A DNA stretch of 64,000 bases from Stomorhina lunata. Its lineage: Eukaryota; Arthropoda; Insecta; Diptera; Rhiniidae. A program made the position numbers and the translations under genes. The notes under the pieces are model-generated. The model saw only the letters and a list, made by a program, of their open reading frames with translations. It searched no databases and had not been told where the DNA came from. Positions 21,801-36,030 of this stretch are shown piece after piece (the stretch's first letter is position 1; each line of letters begins with the position of its first letter). The stretch is from assembly GCA_933228675.1 (NCBI GenBank), contig OW121741.1:119643564-119707563 (forward strand), written 5' to 3'.

Positions 21801-24510
21801 TTTCATGATAAAAAAGTTTTTTAACAAAATTGTTTTTTTTTTATTTTTTTCCAAAACGAAAAATTTTTAAAAAACATTTTTTCCTAAAAAAAAAATTCTA
21901 TGGAAATATTTTTTCAAAACGAAATAGAAATTTTTTCCCAAAACGAAAAATTGTCTATAGAATTTTTTTCTCAAAACAAAACATATAAAATAAAATTTCT
22001 AAAAAAAAGAATTTCTTTTTAACTTTTTTCACCAGAAAAAACTTTGTATAGAAATTTTTTCTCAAAAAAAATTTCTATTGAAATTTTTTCTAAAAAAAAA
22101 TTTTATAGAAATTTTTTCTCCAAAAAATTTTCAATAGAAATTTTTTCCCAAAATGAAAAATTTTCTTTAGAAGTTTCTTCTTAAAACGAAAAATTTTTTA
22201 TAGAAATTTTTTCTTAAAACGAAAAATATTGTACAGAAATTTTTTCTCAAAACGACAATTTTTTTCTTAAAATGAAAAATTGTCTGTAGACATTTTATCC
22301 ATAAACAAAAAAATTTCTATAGAAATTTTTTGTTTAAGCAAAAAATTTCTTTTCTTAAACGAAAAATTATCTATAGAAATTTTTTCCTTAAACGAGAAAT
22401 TTTCTATAGAAATTTTTTCCTTAAACGAGAAATTTTCTATAGAAATTTTTTCCCAAAAAAATTTTCTATAGAAATTTTTTTTCCAAAAAATTTTTTATAG
22501 AAATATTTTCTCAAAAAAAAAAAAAAATTATTGAAATTTTTTCTTAAAACGAAAAATATTCTATAGAAATTTTTTCTCAAAACGAAAAATTTTTAATAGA
22601 AATTTTTATCTTAAACGAAAAATTTTCTATAGAAATTTTTTTTCTTAAGACAAAAATTTTCTATAGAAATTTCCTTAAACGAAAAATTTTCTATAGAAAT
22701 TTTTCCCTTAATCGAAAAAATGTCAATATAAATTTTTTCATTAAACGAAATATTTTCTATAGAAATTTTTTCCTTAAACGAAAAATTTTCTATAGAATCT
22801 TTTTTTATTTAAGGAAAAATTTTCTATGGAAATGTTTAAACAAGCATTGATTATAGAAATTTTTTCTCAAAACGAAAAATTTTTTACAGAAATTTTTTCT
22901 AGATTCAAAAAAATTTCTATAATTTTTTTTTCTCGAAATTAAATATTTTCAAAGAACGAAAAATGTTCTACAAATTTTTTTTTCCTTTAACAAAAAATTT
23001 ATATACGACTTTTTTCTTAAATGAACAATTTTCTATTAAAATTTTTTCCTAAAACAAAAATTTTTTATAGAAACTTTTTCTCAAAATGAAAATTTTTTTA
23101 TAGAATTTTTTTCTAAAAACAAAAAATTTTCTATAAATTTTTTTTCTCGATTAAATTAATCAAATTTTTTCAAAGAACGAAAAATGTTCTATAGAAATTT
23201 TTTCTCAAACCGAAAAAAATTTCTTTTAAAATTTCTTCTCAAAACGAAAAATTTTCTACTTAAATTTATTAATTTAAAAATTTTCTATCAAAATTTTCTA
23301 TAGAAATTATTTCCTAAAATGAATACTTTTCAATAGACATATCTTTTAAGCGAAAACTTTCAATAGAAATTATTTCGTTAAAAAAAACTTCAATAGAATT
23401 TTTTTCCATAAACAAAAAAATTTTTATAGAAAATTTTTCGATAGAAATTTTTTCCTTAAATGAAAAATTTTCTATAGAATTTTTTTTCTTAAAGGAAAAT
23501 TTTCTATAAAACTTTTTTTCAAAATAAAATTTTTTTTAAGAAATTTTCTTTTAAAACTAAAAATTGTCTATAGAAATTTTTTCTCAAAACTAAAACTTTT
23601 CAATAGAAATATATTTTAAGCGAAAAAATTTAAATATAAAATTTTTGGTTAAAAAAAATTTCTATATGAAATTTTTTCCTTTAACAACAAATTTTTTGCA
23701 GAAATTTTTTCCTAAAACAAAAAAAAATCTATAGAGATTTTTTCTTAAAACGAGAAATTTTCTATAGAAGTTTTTTCTTAAAACGAAAAATTTTCTATAG
23801 AATTTTTTTTTCAAAACAAAAATTTTCTATTGAAATTTAAAAAAAAAAAACTTCTCTTAAAACAAACAATTTTCTATAGAATTTTTTTTTTTCAAAAAAT
23901 TCTCTATACAAGTTTTTTTAACGAAAAATTTTCTATAGAAATTTTATTTTTAAAACGAAAAATTTTCGATAAAAAATTTTTTTAAAGAAATTTTTTTCAA
24001 ATCGAAAATTTTTTTTAAAGAAATTTTTTTTTCAAATCGAAATTCAAATAGAAATTATTCCTTTAAACTAAAAATTATCTATAGAAATTTTTTAAACAAA
24101 AAAAATTTTTTTTTAGAAATTTTTTCTCAAAATGAACAATTTTCTACAAAATTTTTTCTTTAAACTAAAAATTTTCTATAGAAATTTTTTCTCAAAATGA
24201 AAAATTTTCTATAGAAATTTTTTCTACAAAATTTTTTCTTTAAACGAAATATTTTCTATAGAAATTTTTTCTCAAAACGAAAAATTTTCTATAGAAATTT
24301 TTTGTCAAAATGAAAAATTTTCTATAGAAATTTTTTTTTTAAAACGAAAAATTTTGTATAGAAATTTTTTCTCAAAACGAAAAATTTTCTATAGAAATTT
24401 TTCTCAAAACGAAAAATTTTCAATAGAAATTTTTTCTCAAAACGAGAAATTTTCTATAGAAATTTTTTCCCAAACTGAAAAATTTTTTATAGAAATTTTT
24501 AAAGACCAAA
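21801..24510 (-). repeat. B-type ~33-bp tandem array, reverse orientation
   Basis: About 75 imperfect copies of CTATAGAAATTTTTTCTCAA plus AACGAAAAATTTT, the inverse of 18.5-20.6 kb. Near 24.2-24.5 kb copies are almost identical, which creates the repetitive reading frame at 24354-24581 (an 11-residue period). That frame is a by-product of the 33-bp period and is not a protein gene. Confidence 0.9.
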
Positions 24511-25970
24511 TTATTGCAGTATTTTGCTTCTACAGAAAATTCTCAACATGTTGCTGCAACATTTATATTGAATTTGATTAAGTTTTTGTTTACTTTCATT
24601 ACTTTACCTTTCTTAAAATATTTTGAAGTATTTTAGTATCCAACATACCTGAAATGAAAAACAAAAAAGTTTTGTATTAAAAATTGATCAAAAATAATAA
24701 GTATTAACTTTTTATTTAAATTAGCAACGAAGTTTTTATAAGAAAAATACCTTAAAATATTTATTATTTTTTAGAGAAGCCCTCTTCAATTTTCTTCTCG
24801 TTACCAAAATAGCGTACAATTTTTATAAGTCATTAAAATTTATTAAGATAATTTCAAGTGGCGACTTACCACTCATAAATTCATAAAAAAAAGTTAAAAA
24901 CCATAAAATATATTTAAAGGCTTAAGGGAAAACTATTTTTGGTTACATATTATTTATATAGGAAATGTTGATTTAAAAGGCTATAAAAATTATACTATTA
25001 ATAATCCTGATGCTTAACGTAAAACTAATATTTTGTTGTACAATCTCCTTTACTATAATAAAAAAGATGCAATGTCATAAAATTTAAAAAACTACATGTT
25101 TTTTTTTACTGTTCAAAGTGTTTTTAACTTTAGTCATAAAATTAAAAACCACAAATGTCACATTATCTTTTTAAGGAAAATGAGACGTTAACATTAATGT
25201 GATATTTTACTCCTACATACATATACTATGTCAGATCCTATGTATGTGATAGTAGCATATATTCTACATACATAAATATAAGTTGTCTATGATATTAATG
25301 CATATTTGTGCCAACTCATACTTTTAGTCGTCGTGCATACTCATACTCCAACCCATACTAATGTAGTTGAACAATCTGTGAAGCAATACATTTTAATGAC
25401 AGTTTCTTCTTGTTAGTTAGACATACTAGTATGTACTAGTACTAGCATTTACTAACTATCACATGAGCCCGTGTCTTTTTCTACATAATTTAATGCGAAA
25501 TGTTGTTGATGTTGTTGTTGGTATCATATAATTTTTATAAGGATATGTGTGTTAGTATGGATAAATATTTATGTATATATGTGTTACTATGTATAAGTAT
25601 AGTTATTTGGTCAAGGTTTTTTTGCGTTGGCTTCAAGACTGCAAAGTCATTAAAACTGTTTTTTTTTTCTGATTTTTAATGAATGAGATTTTCTTTACTT
25701 TTTTGCAGTCATACAAGGATTATTAAGGATCAGCAATATTGCAGAAAAAGTTTAAGCAAAAAAGAAATATTTGTATGTTAAAAGTATTTTATGTATACAA
25801 TCATTTAAAGACACTAAAAATAATAGGTTGATTTAGTTAAAAAATCTTAAATTCTGTTTTAATTCTATATCTTTCATAATATAGCAGCTCTGGGCATTTA
25901 AATAGGGGAACATTTGTCCTAATACACAAAATTTATATAAGCATTTAATAGTATTGTTTTGTAAATTTTA
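24511..25970. other. Non-array AT-rich DNA, no gene seen
   Basis: Includes ACATACATAC-type microsatellite-like sequence near 25.2 kb and GTTGTTGTTG-like runs at about 25.5 kb. No ORF of interest. Confidence 0.5.
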
Positions 25971-28900
25971 ACAAATTTTTTATATAAAAGTTTTGCTTAG
26001 AAATTTTTTCCAAGTAAAATTTTAGCATAAAAAATATTCCATATTTAAATTTTCGTTTATAAAATTTTAGAAGTAAGATTTTTATATAGAACATTTTGGA
26101 TGTAAAATTTTTCTTAAAAAAATTTCTGAAGTAAAATTTTCTTCCAGAAAATTTTTTTATGTAAATTTTTAAATAAAAAATTTTCTTAAGGAAAAATTTT
26201 TCCTTAAGAAAATTTTCTAATGTAAAAGTTTCTTATAAAAATTTAAATTTAAAATATTCTTATCAGAAAATTTTTCATCAAAAAAAAATTTTCGGTATAA
26301 AAATTTTTATAGAAACTTTTCGATGAAAAATTTTTGATATAAAATTTTCTTTCAGAAAACATTCAATACAAAATTTACTTATAGAAAATTTTCAATGTAA
26401 AATTTTCTTTTACAAAATTTTTGATTTAAATCTTTCTAAAAAATTTTTTGATGTAAAATTTGCTAAAGAAATTTTTGGATGTAAAATTTTCTTCCAGCAT
26501 ACATTCAATACAAAATTTACTTATAGAAAATTTTCGATGTTAAATTTTCTTTTACAAAATTTTTGATTTAAATTTTTTTTAAGAAACTTTTTGATGTAAA
26601 ATTTGATAAAGAAATTTTTGGATTTAAAATTTTCTTGTAGAAAATTTTCTATATACAATTTTATTATAGAAAATTTTATATATAAAATTATCTCATAGAC
26701 AATTTAAAAAAAATATAGTTTAAAAAATTTTTCGATATAAAATGTTCTTATAGAAAATATTTGATATAAAATTTTATTTTAGATTTTTTATTTAGAATTT
26801 TCTTATAGAAAATTGTAACATAAATTTCGATATAAACTTTTCTTATGAAAAATTTTAGAAATAAAATTTTCTTAAAGAAAATTTTGGATGTAAAATTTTC
26901 TTAAAGAAAGTTTTTGATATAAAATTTTCTTAAAAAAGTTTTTGATGTAAAATTTTCTTATTGATAATTTTCTAAGATAAAATTTTCGATATAAAATTTT
27001 TTTATAGAAAATTTTCGATATAAAATTTTCTTATAGGAAATTATCAATATAAAATTTTAGATTTTAAATTTTCTTAAATTTTACTACAGACAGTTTTTAG
27101 TATAAAGTTTTCTGATAGTAAATTTTCAATATAAAATTTTCTTATAGAAAATTTACGATATTAAATTTTTTTACAGAAAATTTTTTATACAAAAATTTCT
27201 ATAGAAATTTTTCAATATAAAATTTTCCAATAGAAAATTTTTGATATAAAAGTTTCTTATAGAAAATTTTCGAATAAATTTTTTTTATAAAATTTTCTAC
27301 ATATTATAGAAAATTTTTGATATAAAATTTTCTTATAGAAAATTTTTGATGTAAAATTTTTTTACAGAAAATTTTCGATACAAAACTTTCTTATAGAAAA
27401 TTTTCGAGTTAATTTTTTATAGAAAATTTTCGATATATTAAGAAAATTTTTTATAAAAAATTTTTGATGTAAAATTTTCTTATACTAAATTTTCGAAAAA
27501 AAGAAATGAAAATTTTTGATACAAAAATTTCTTATAGAAATTTTTCGATACAAATTTTCTAATACAACATTTTCTTATAGAAAATTTTCGAGTTAATTTT
27601 TTATTAGAAAATTTTCGATATTTATAGAAAATTTTTCAAAAAAATTTTTTTTATAAAAAATTTTCGATGTAAAATTTTTTTATAGAAAATTTTCGATATA
27701 AAATTTTCTTATAGAAAATTTTCGATATAAAATTTTCTTATAGAAAATTTCCCATATTAAGTTCTCATATATAAAATTTTCGATAGAAATTTTTCATATT
27801 GAAAAATTTCGATTTTTTTTTTCTTATAAAAAATTTGATATGAAATTTTCTTGTAAAAATTTTCGTTTAGAAATTTTTGATTTAAAATTTTTTTATAGAA
27901 CATTTTGGATATTCAGTTTTTTTTATAGGAAATTTTCTTATAGCAAATTTTCGACATAGAATTTTTTATAGAAAATTTTCGACACAAAATTTTCTTTTAG
28001 AAAATTTGAGGCACAAAATTTTCTATTAGAAAATTTTCTATGTTTAATTTTCTTATTTATTTTTTTTTTTAAATTTTCCTATAGAAAATTTTCAACATAA
28101 ATTTTTCTTTAGAAATTTTTTAATATAAAATTTCTTAAAAATTTTTCGATAAAAAACATTTTTATAGAAAATTTTTGATATAAAATTTTTTTATAAAAGG
28201 TTTTCAATATAAAATTTTCTTATACAAAGTTTTCTTTATAAAATTTTCTTATAGAAAATTTTGTCTTTAAAAATTTTCGATATTAATTTTTTTTAGAAAA
28301 TTTTGGATATATAACTTTTTTATAAAAAATTTTAAATAAAAAATTTTCTTATAAAAATTTTTCTACATTTTCTTATATAAAATTTTTGATACAAAAGTTC
28401 CTTAAAACTAATTTTCGATATAAAATTTTCTTATAGAAATTTTTCGATATGAAATTTTTTCATAGAAATTTTTAGATATAAAATTTTCGATACAAAAGTT
28501 CCTTGAAACTAATTATCGATATAAAATTTTCTTATAGAAATTTTTCGATATAAAATTTTTTCATAGAAATTTTTAGATACAAAATTTTCTCAAAGAAAAT
28601 TTTCGATACAAAATTTTCTTATAGAAATTTTTCAATATAAAATTTTCTTATAGCAATTTTTCGATATAAAGTTTTCTTAGAAAAATTTTTCTATATACAA
28701 TTTTCTTATAGATAATTTTCGATATAAAATTCTTTTATAGAAAATTTTTGATATAAAATTTTTTTACAAAAATTTTAAAATTTTTGATAGAAAAATTTTC
28801 TTATAAAAAGTTTTCGATATAAAATTTTTCTTTTTAAATTTTCGGATATAAAATTTTCCTACAAAAAATTTTCGATATAATTTTTTTATAAAAATTTTCG

Positions 28901-29480
28901 ATATAAAATTTTCTTACAAAAAATTTTCGATATAATTTTTTTATAAAAATTTTCGGATATAAAATTTTCTTATAAAAAATGTTTGATATAACATTTTTTT
29001 TATAAAAATTTTCGGATATAAAATTTTTTACAAACAATTTTCTATATAATTTTTTTTATAGAAAATTTTCAATACAAAAGTTTTTTATAGAAAACTTTAA
29101 TATTAAATATTTTTATAGGATGTAAACTTTTCTTATAAAAAATTTTAGATATAAATTTTTCTTATAAAAAATTTTGGATAAAAAAAAATTTTATAGAAAA
29201 TTTTTGATATTAAATTTTCTCATAGATAATTTTTTCGATAAAAATTTTCCTCTAGAAAATTTTTGATATACATTTTTTTAAGGAAAATTTTTTAATAGAA
29301 AATTTTGTTATAGAAAATTTTCGATATAAAATTTTGTTATAAAACATTTTTGATATAAATTTTTTTATAGAAAATTTTCAATATAAATTTTTTTATAGAA
29401 AATTTTCTTATTAAACATTTTAAATAGATTTTTTTATAGAAAAGGAGTTAAAAAGAATTTTCGATGTCATTTTTTTTTTA
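25971..29480 (+). repeat. C-type ~29-bp tandem array
   Basis: About 110 imperfect copies of GATATAAAATTTTCTTATAG then AAAATTTTC. The core AAAATTTTCTTATAGAAAAT is near-palindromic like those of A, B and E, suggesting common descent or common constraint. No inverted partner array is in the window. Minus-strand ORF 28834-29037 is array-derived. Confidence 0.9.
26177..26216. repeat. 40-bp perfect palindrome
   Basis: The left half is AAAATTTTCTTAAGGAAAAA and the right half is its exact reverse complement with no spacer, centred between 26196 and 26197. It lies within the C array, where monomers are near-palindromic. Confidence 0.9.
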
Positions 29481-30600
29481 TTGTTTATTTTTTTTTGTCA
29501 AAATAAAGGCATACATTTTCCATTTATTTAAATTTTTTCAAATATTTTGCCCTCAAACCACTTTCTGCCATTAATTTGTCTTCTATGTAAATAATTAAAA
29601 ACCATTTGGTTTAATTAAAATATCTTTGTCGCATAGTTTGCTATAATTAAATCACAATTTATTTGCTATTTGTCAACGATCCGAGTGAAAAAATCCCAAA
29701 CATCAGCAGCCATTTATTTTATTACAAAATTTATAACACTTTCTTTCATCAACAATATCAATAGACATAAATCTAATGTGTTTTTACAAAAACGGCTTCC
29801 TAGAACTAACAAAAATAAAAATCCAAACAAAAAGTGCCAAAAATAAAATGTGAAACCAACAAATACCACAACCACATAATAAATTATCATAAAAATCGTA
29901 TAAAAGTGATTACACCCTGAATACGATCGAGTAAATATTTTTTAAAATAAGCTAAAAAATATTAACCGAAAAAAAAAACATATAAAACAGATAGAGATTT
30001 GTTAAAATACTACACGTACCATGAAAACATACATATAAAAACTTATTGACAAAAAAGTTGGATAAAAAAAAACTACAATCAAAACCATGAAAACTTTAGT
30101 ATCATAAATATTTTAACCACCCGCAAAAGAAAAACTAAAATCGGGAAAAGTCGAAAAAAATATGCAAAACTCAACCGCAGAAATTTTTTGAAGCTACAAA
30201 ATTTTTGCTGAGGTATTGGTTAAGCAAATCACAGTTTGGTTTCACTGAATCTATAAAAACCAAAATCAGAATCAGAATCAAAGTTACATCGGCTAAATAA
30301 CTAACAAGACTTGGGAACTTTTATTTTTCAAACGAAATAGCTTTGATTTTTGGCCAAAATGCTAAAAAAAAGAAGAGGTGATGGGAAAAAATTGTTTAGT
30401 TTCACTAAAAACCATTTGTATGTTAAATTTATTTAAAGAACGAAATGCCAAACAATTTTTTTCTTTTACAGTCAATGCGTTTTTTAAGCGAGTGTAAGCA
30501 AATATTTTCAAGTTTTTTTTTGTATTTTTTCAGAAAATTGAGCTAAACTTGGTTTAAGGAAGTATTGAAAATAAATGTTGAATCCTTTTCACTGAATCAA
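29481..30600. other. A-rich non-array DNA, no gene seen
   Basis: Low-GC sequence with many A-runs and no tandem period that I can see. No gene or RNA feature is supported. Confidence 0.5.
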
Positions 30601-33600
30601 AATTGTTCAGTTACATGATGCCTCCAAGCAACATGTTGCTAAATTTAAATCGTCTTATTTATTTATTTTTTTAACAAGAAAAAAATGTTGCAATACTTTA
30701 GCAACATGTTGCCTTATATTTTATAAAATGTTGCCAGTACTTTTTTTTAAATAACCTAATTTTATGTCACATTTTTAAAGGCAAATAAAATGTTGTTAGA
30801 CAATCTTTATTTTCGTTTTGAACATTTTTTGGAAAAGTTGCTGAAATGTTCTCTAAAAACAACTCAACATAAGATGTATATAATGCGGAAATATCAACAA
30901 ATTTTGTTAAAAATTTTTAAAAAAATGTTGCCTCGTATTGCTATAAATATACAAACTTTTTTTTATATAATTTGTATGTTTACAAAAAATGTTGCATTGT
31001 CATCTTATCAACATGATTATAGTTTCCTGAAAATGATTTTTAAATGTTGCTTATTTTCTAAAACATTTGAGATTTTTAACGTTTTACCTCATTTTAAGAA
31101 ATATTTTATTGAATCTGTGAACTTTTAAAACCAAATACAGGAAGATATAGGCTTATTTTTTCAATATTTTCAAATCAAATGTTCCTAAACTTTGGGCAAC
31201 CTTTTCATATAAATTTTTTAAAAATATTTTCAGATTTATTAAAGCTTTAATTTTTATACAATATATTATATATTTTAGCAACATTTTCTGAATGTTTCTT
31301 TAATTTTCGATACATGTTTCTAAACGGGAAACATTTTTAAACTTAATAAATGTTGCACATTTTTTTATACCAAATGTTTCTCAAGTTAATATTTTCTAAG
31401 AAAATATTTTCCTTTTTGTATAGAAAATATTTTGTCTATTTTTGAAATAATTTTACAAAGAAATATGATACGCTATTTTAAAGATTTTCTAGTGAAAATA
31501 TTGTTCCTTTATGTAAATATTTTTTAAGAAAAATTGAAAATAATTGATTCAAATGTTGAACAGAAAATGTTGGTAAACATTTCTAAACATTTTTTGTATA
31601 CAAAATGTAGCCCAAATTAGATAACACTTTCTTTAGAAAATGTTGTGCATATTTGGATACATTTTCTATTGAAAAGGTTGTCCATTTGGGTAATATTTTC
31701 TATAAAAATCTTGCCTAAATTGTTGTAAAAAATCTCTCCTAAGTTGGGTTACATTTTTTGTTGAAAGTGTTTCCTGTATCAAGTTTATTTTTTTTTATAG
31801 AAAATGTTGCATTAATTGTGATACAGCCTCTTCATAAAATGTTGCCCACGTCTTAAAACATTTTTTATACAATTCAAATAAATTTTCTAAAAAAAATGTT
31901 GCACCAAATGTTTCTCAAAAATGTTTATAAGAAAATACTGATAAATTTTCTGTTAAGAAATTTTCCAACTCGGCATAAATTCTCTATAAACAATGTTTCA
32001 CAAATTGGGATATATTCTTTAAAGAAAATGTTGCCTATTTGATGACACGATTTAGTTTAGATAAATGTTAAAAATCTTTGTTAGAAATGTAGACCATTAT
32101 TTTTGTATAAAAAAATGTTGCTAAATTGTTATACACGTTGTGAGATAATGTTGCTAAACAAATGTTGCCCTTCTTCATAGAAAATTCTTATAATTTTTGG
32201 GGAAATTGTTCAGTAAAAATTTTTGCTCATTGATTACAAATTTTGTTAAAAAAAATGTTAAAAAAAACTTTCAAACCTGTCAATAATTCTCTATAAACAA
32301 TGTTGCTCAAATTGGGATACATTCTTTATAGAAAATTTTGTCTATTTGATGATACAATTTAGGAAAGATAAATGATAAAAATATTCATTGGAAAATGTAG
32401 ACCAACATTTGTCAAAAATTTTTGTATAAAAAATGTTGCCAATTTGATATACATGTTGTGAGACAATGTTGCCAAACATATATTGCCCTTCTTCAATAGA
32501 AAAATCCTTACATTTTTTGGAGAAAATGTTCAGTAAAAATTGTTACTTATTGATTAAAAATTTTGTTATAGAAAATTTTCAACAGTTTAGCAAAAATTCT
32601 CTAAAAAAAATGTTGCTTAAATTGGGATACATTATTTTAAGAAAATGTTGCCCATTTGATGACACAATTCAGGGTAGATTTGTCTTAAAAATTTTCATTG
32701 GAAAATGAAGACTAACATTTGTGACAAATTTTTGTATACAAAATATTGCTTATTTGATAATGTTGCTAAAGAAATATTATCCTTCTTCAATAGAAAATTC
32801 ATATAGTTTTTGGGAAAAATCTTTAGTAAAAAATGTTGATCATTGATTAAAAATTTTGTTATAGAAAATGTTTAACAAACTCGTTTAAACCAGGCATAAA
32901 CTCTTTATAAACAATGTTGCTCAAATTGGGATACATTTTTTTAAGGAAATGTCGCCTTTTTAAGGCCACAATTTAGGGTACATAAATCTTTAAAACATTC
33001 TTTGGAAAATATAGAACAACATTTGCCATAAATGTTGGTATACGAAATGTTGCCAATTTCATATACATGTTGGGAGACAATGTTGCTAAACAAATATTGC
33101 ACTTTTTCAATAGAAAAATCCTTATATTTTTTGGAGAAAATGCACCGTAAAAGTTGTTACTCAATAATTAAAAATGTTGTTATAGAAAATGTTAAAAAAG
33201 CTTTTAAACCTGGCAAAAAATCTCTATAAACAATGTTGCTTAAATTGGGATACATTCTTTTAAGAAAATGTTGCCTTTTTATGGACACAATTTAGGGTAC
33301 ATCAATATTCATTGGAAAATGTAGACCAACTTATTTCAAAAATGTTTGTATAAAAATGTTGCCAAGATGATATACATGTTGCCAGACACTATTGCCAAAC
33401 AAATATTGCCCGTCTTCAATCCAAAAATCCTTATAATTTTTGGAGAAAATGTTCAGTAAAAAATGTTATTTCTTGAATAAAAATTCTGTTAAAGAAAATG
33501 TTGAAAAAGCTTTCAAACTTGGCATAAATTCTCTATAAACAATGTTGCTCAAATTGGGATACATTCTTTTAAGAAAATGTTGCGTTTTTAAGGACACAAT

Positions 33601-34310
33601 TTAGGGTATGTAAATCTTAAAAATTTTCTTTGGAAATGTAGAACAACATTTGCCATAAATGTTTGTATACGAAATGTTGCCAATTTGATAAACATGTATA
33701 AAAAAATGTATAAAAAATGTTGCTAATTAAATATAGATGTTGTGAGATAATGTTGCTGAACAAATATTGTATTTCTTCAATAGAAAATTCTTATAAGTTT
33801 TGGGGAAAATGTTCAGTAAAAAAATGTTACTCATTAATAAAAAATTCTGTGATTAAAAATGTTGCCGCTTTAGACAAAAATGGTCATTTTGAGATACAGT
33901 TTCTCTAAGAAAATTTTTCGAATTTTTGTGGGTATAAAAATGCCAATATGTTTAGATTGTATGTTATTGATTGTATATAAACAATCTTGCTGAAATTGGG
34001 ATACACTTTTTAACAGAATATTGCCTACTTGAGGACAAAATTTAGATTAACAAATTTAATATTAAAAGAAAGGGGAAGAAAAGTGATAAAAATTTTCATT
34101 TTAAAATGTAGACTAACATTTGAGACAAATGTTTGTAATAGAAAAATGTTGAAATTTTTAGAAAAAAAAAAAAATATTTTGTAAAAAGTTTATTAATTAA
34201 AAAAAATTGTTTCAGAAAATGTTGACCCTGTTTTTGAGATACTTTTTCTATAGAAAAATATTTATACTTTTTGTTAGTTTTTTTAAACATTTTTTATAAG
34301 AAATTTTTGA
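30601..34310 (+). repeat. D region: ATGTTGC-rich degenerate repeats
   Basis: The word AAAATGTTGC or close variants recurs every few tens of bases on the plus strand, mixed with GAAAATGTT and TTTCTAT words related to the short-monomer arrays. Two exact GCAACATGTTGC palindromes are at its left edge (30628, 30701). The ORF at 30790-31128 is AT-driven and overlaps these repeats; I do not accept it as a gene. Confidence 0.8.
31985..34010 (+). repeat. ~310-bp higher-order tandem unit, about six copies
   Basis: The anchor AAATTGGGATACATT, preceded by CTATAAACAATGTTGC, recurs at about 32001, 32308, 32608, 32922, 33241, 33550 and 33992. The spacings are 307, 300, 314, 319, 309 and 442 bases. Between anchors the order is the same: AAGAAAATGTTGCC, GACACAATTTAGG, TTGGAAAATGTAGA, GTTGCCAATTTGATATACAT, AATATTGCCCTTCTTCAAT, GAGAAAATGTTCAGTAAAAA. 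The last copy is expanded and more diverged. Confidence 0.85.
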
Positions 34311-36030
34311 TTTATTTTGCAGATTTTAAGGAAATAGCATACAACCATTTTATTGTTATCTGAAAAATCTCAAAACATTTAGATTTCCATAACACATAAC
34401 TAAAAATCTAATCCTTTTTGGCATATACAGTAAAAGTCATGAATGCATTCGAGTGCATAGAAGCTAAAAAAAAATAAAAGACAAAAAAAGGAGAATAAAT
34501 TTATAGACTAACCGACAAATGGCCAGAAAAACCCCTAGAAAAAAATTTAACAAGCTAAAAAGGAGCTTACAAAAATAGCCCTAAACTAACCCTAATAATA
34601 AAAATCCTTGAAATTCCTAAGCGATAAAAGCTAAAGATTATTTATGAAATTTTTTAAAAGAAACAAATCTAAAAGATTTTTAAATATTTACTCAAGCCAA
34701 AAAAATCTTCATCATCACTCGTTTTAAGCTGAAAATAAGAATAAATATTTTGCCATAAAATTCCTCAAAAATAAGGAAAATAAAGGATAAAACGAAAATT
34801 ACAAAAAAAAAATACATAGAAATTAAAAACTAATGAAAACATGAATGAACAAACGTTGTGGAAGATAAATTATTCCAAAAGCTTTCAAAAACAAAACAAA
34901 ACAAAAAAAAATACTGCAGAAAAAAATATTTATTCACCAGCCATGGAAATGCAAAAGGATATAATAAAATTACAAAACCAAAAAATTTATAGAGAGAAAA
35001 AGAAACCAAACGAACAGAAAGAAAGAAAAAAATTTAAAAACGGTCAACCCAAAATTGTTAAACGCGTCCAATAAAACATGTTGAAAGTTTAGTAAATCAT
35101 TTTAAGGAATCAACCAAACACCCCAAAATAACGGAAAAAAGGGGGAAAAATAGAAATAACACCAAAAAAAAAAGGACTTGTAACTAAAAGTTGAAAGAAG
35201 AAATTGTTGGAACATTTTTGCTGTGAACAGAAACAAATCCATTTAAACGAAATGACTATATGAAATATGACCAGCCATGAAAAATGGGAAAATTGTATAA
35301 TAAAAACATATTTGTTCTTATTTTCTTTCCTGTTTTTGTCTTTTATTTAACTTTCACCAAATGTTGTAGAAATTCAATTATTCTTCTTAAATATTTTATT
35401 TTTTCCTTTATTTTTTGGGTTCTTCTCATTTTTAAGTGACATTATTTCATTTGTGTGTTTTAACATTAAAAATTCACATTTTGTAATGTACAGCAATTTT
35501 TTTTTTCTGAATTTCTATAAGTTTTCTTTATTTATAGCGAAATGTTTAATTTTATTTTCTTGGATTTTGCTGCTACATGTAGCAAGAAAAAGTGTCATAA
35601 ATCTTATTTTTCAACATTTTTATAATTTTCTTTGTAAACTTTGTGTCATCTCATTACTTTTTATGCTTTTGTTTGGCGACAATTCTTAAATTTAAATTTA
35701 CAAATTCCAAAGCATAATTTCCAAATGATATAAACAAAACGGAAAAGTCATAATTTCTAAACTTCTGCCGAGAAAGTTTAGCAATTTACGAAAATGTTGC
35801 TCGATTTTGAAAAGAGTTTTTATTGAACATTATTATTTTATATAAATTGTCTATACCAAATAATTTCCAAAATGTTTCCGATATTGGTAACATTGTTTAT
35901 AAATGTGTTGAGAAGCATCATGTGTAGAAAATGTTTACAAGTAAGAAAAGAAAATGTTGCCCCAAAAAAACAATATTTTTAGAGAAAATGTTTCCGTTAT
36001 TGGCAACATTGTATCTTATGTTGCGAAACA
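34311..36030. other. A-rich then T-rich non-array DNA, no gene seen
   Basis: 34.43-35.3 kb is strongly A-rich on the plus strand, which produces the Lys/Gln/Asn-rich frame at 34841-35074. 35.31-35.7 kb is T-rich, giving a hydrophobic frame at 35453-35689. Both look like composition artefacts. D-like AAAATGTTGC words reappear at 35.79-36.03 kb. Confidence 0.5.

Noticed and set aside
22280..24581. Repetitive reading frames of about 63-75 codons
   Set aside because: Direct result of the 33-bp (11-codon) array period. No start context or domain.
30790..31128. 112-codon ORF
   Set aside because: Overlaps D repeats, low-complexity Phe/Lys/Ile composition, no family resemblance.
34841..35074. Lys/Gln/Asn-rich 77-codon ORF
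   Set aside because: Explained by an A-rich strand. No motif.
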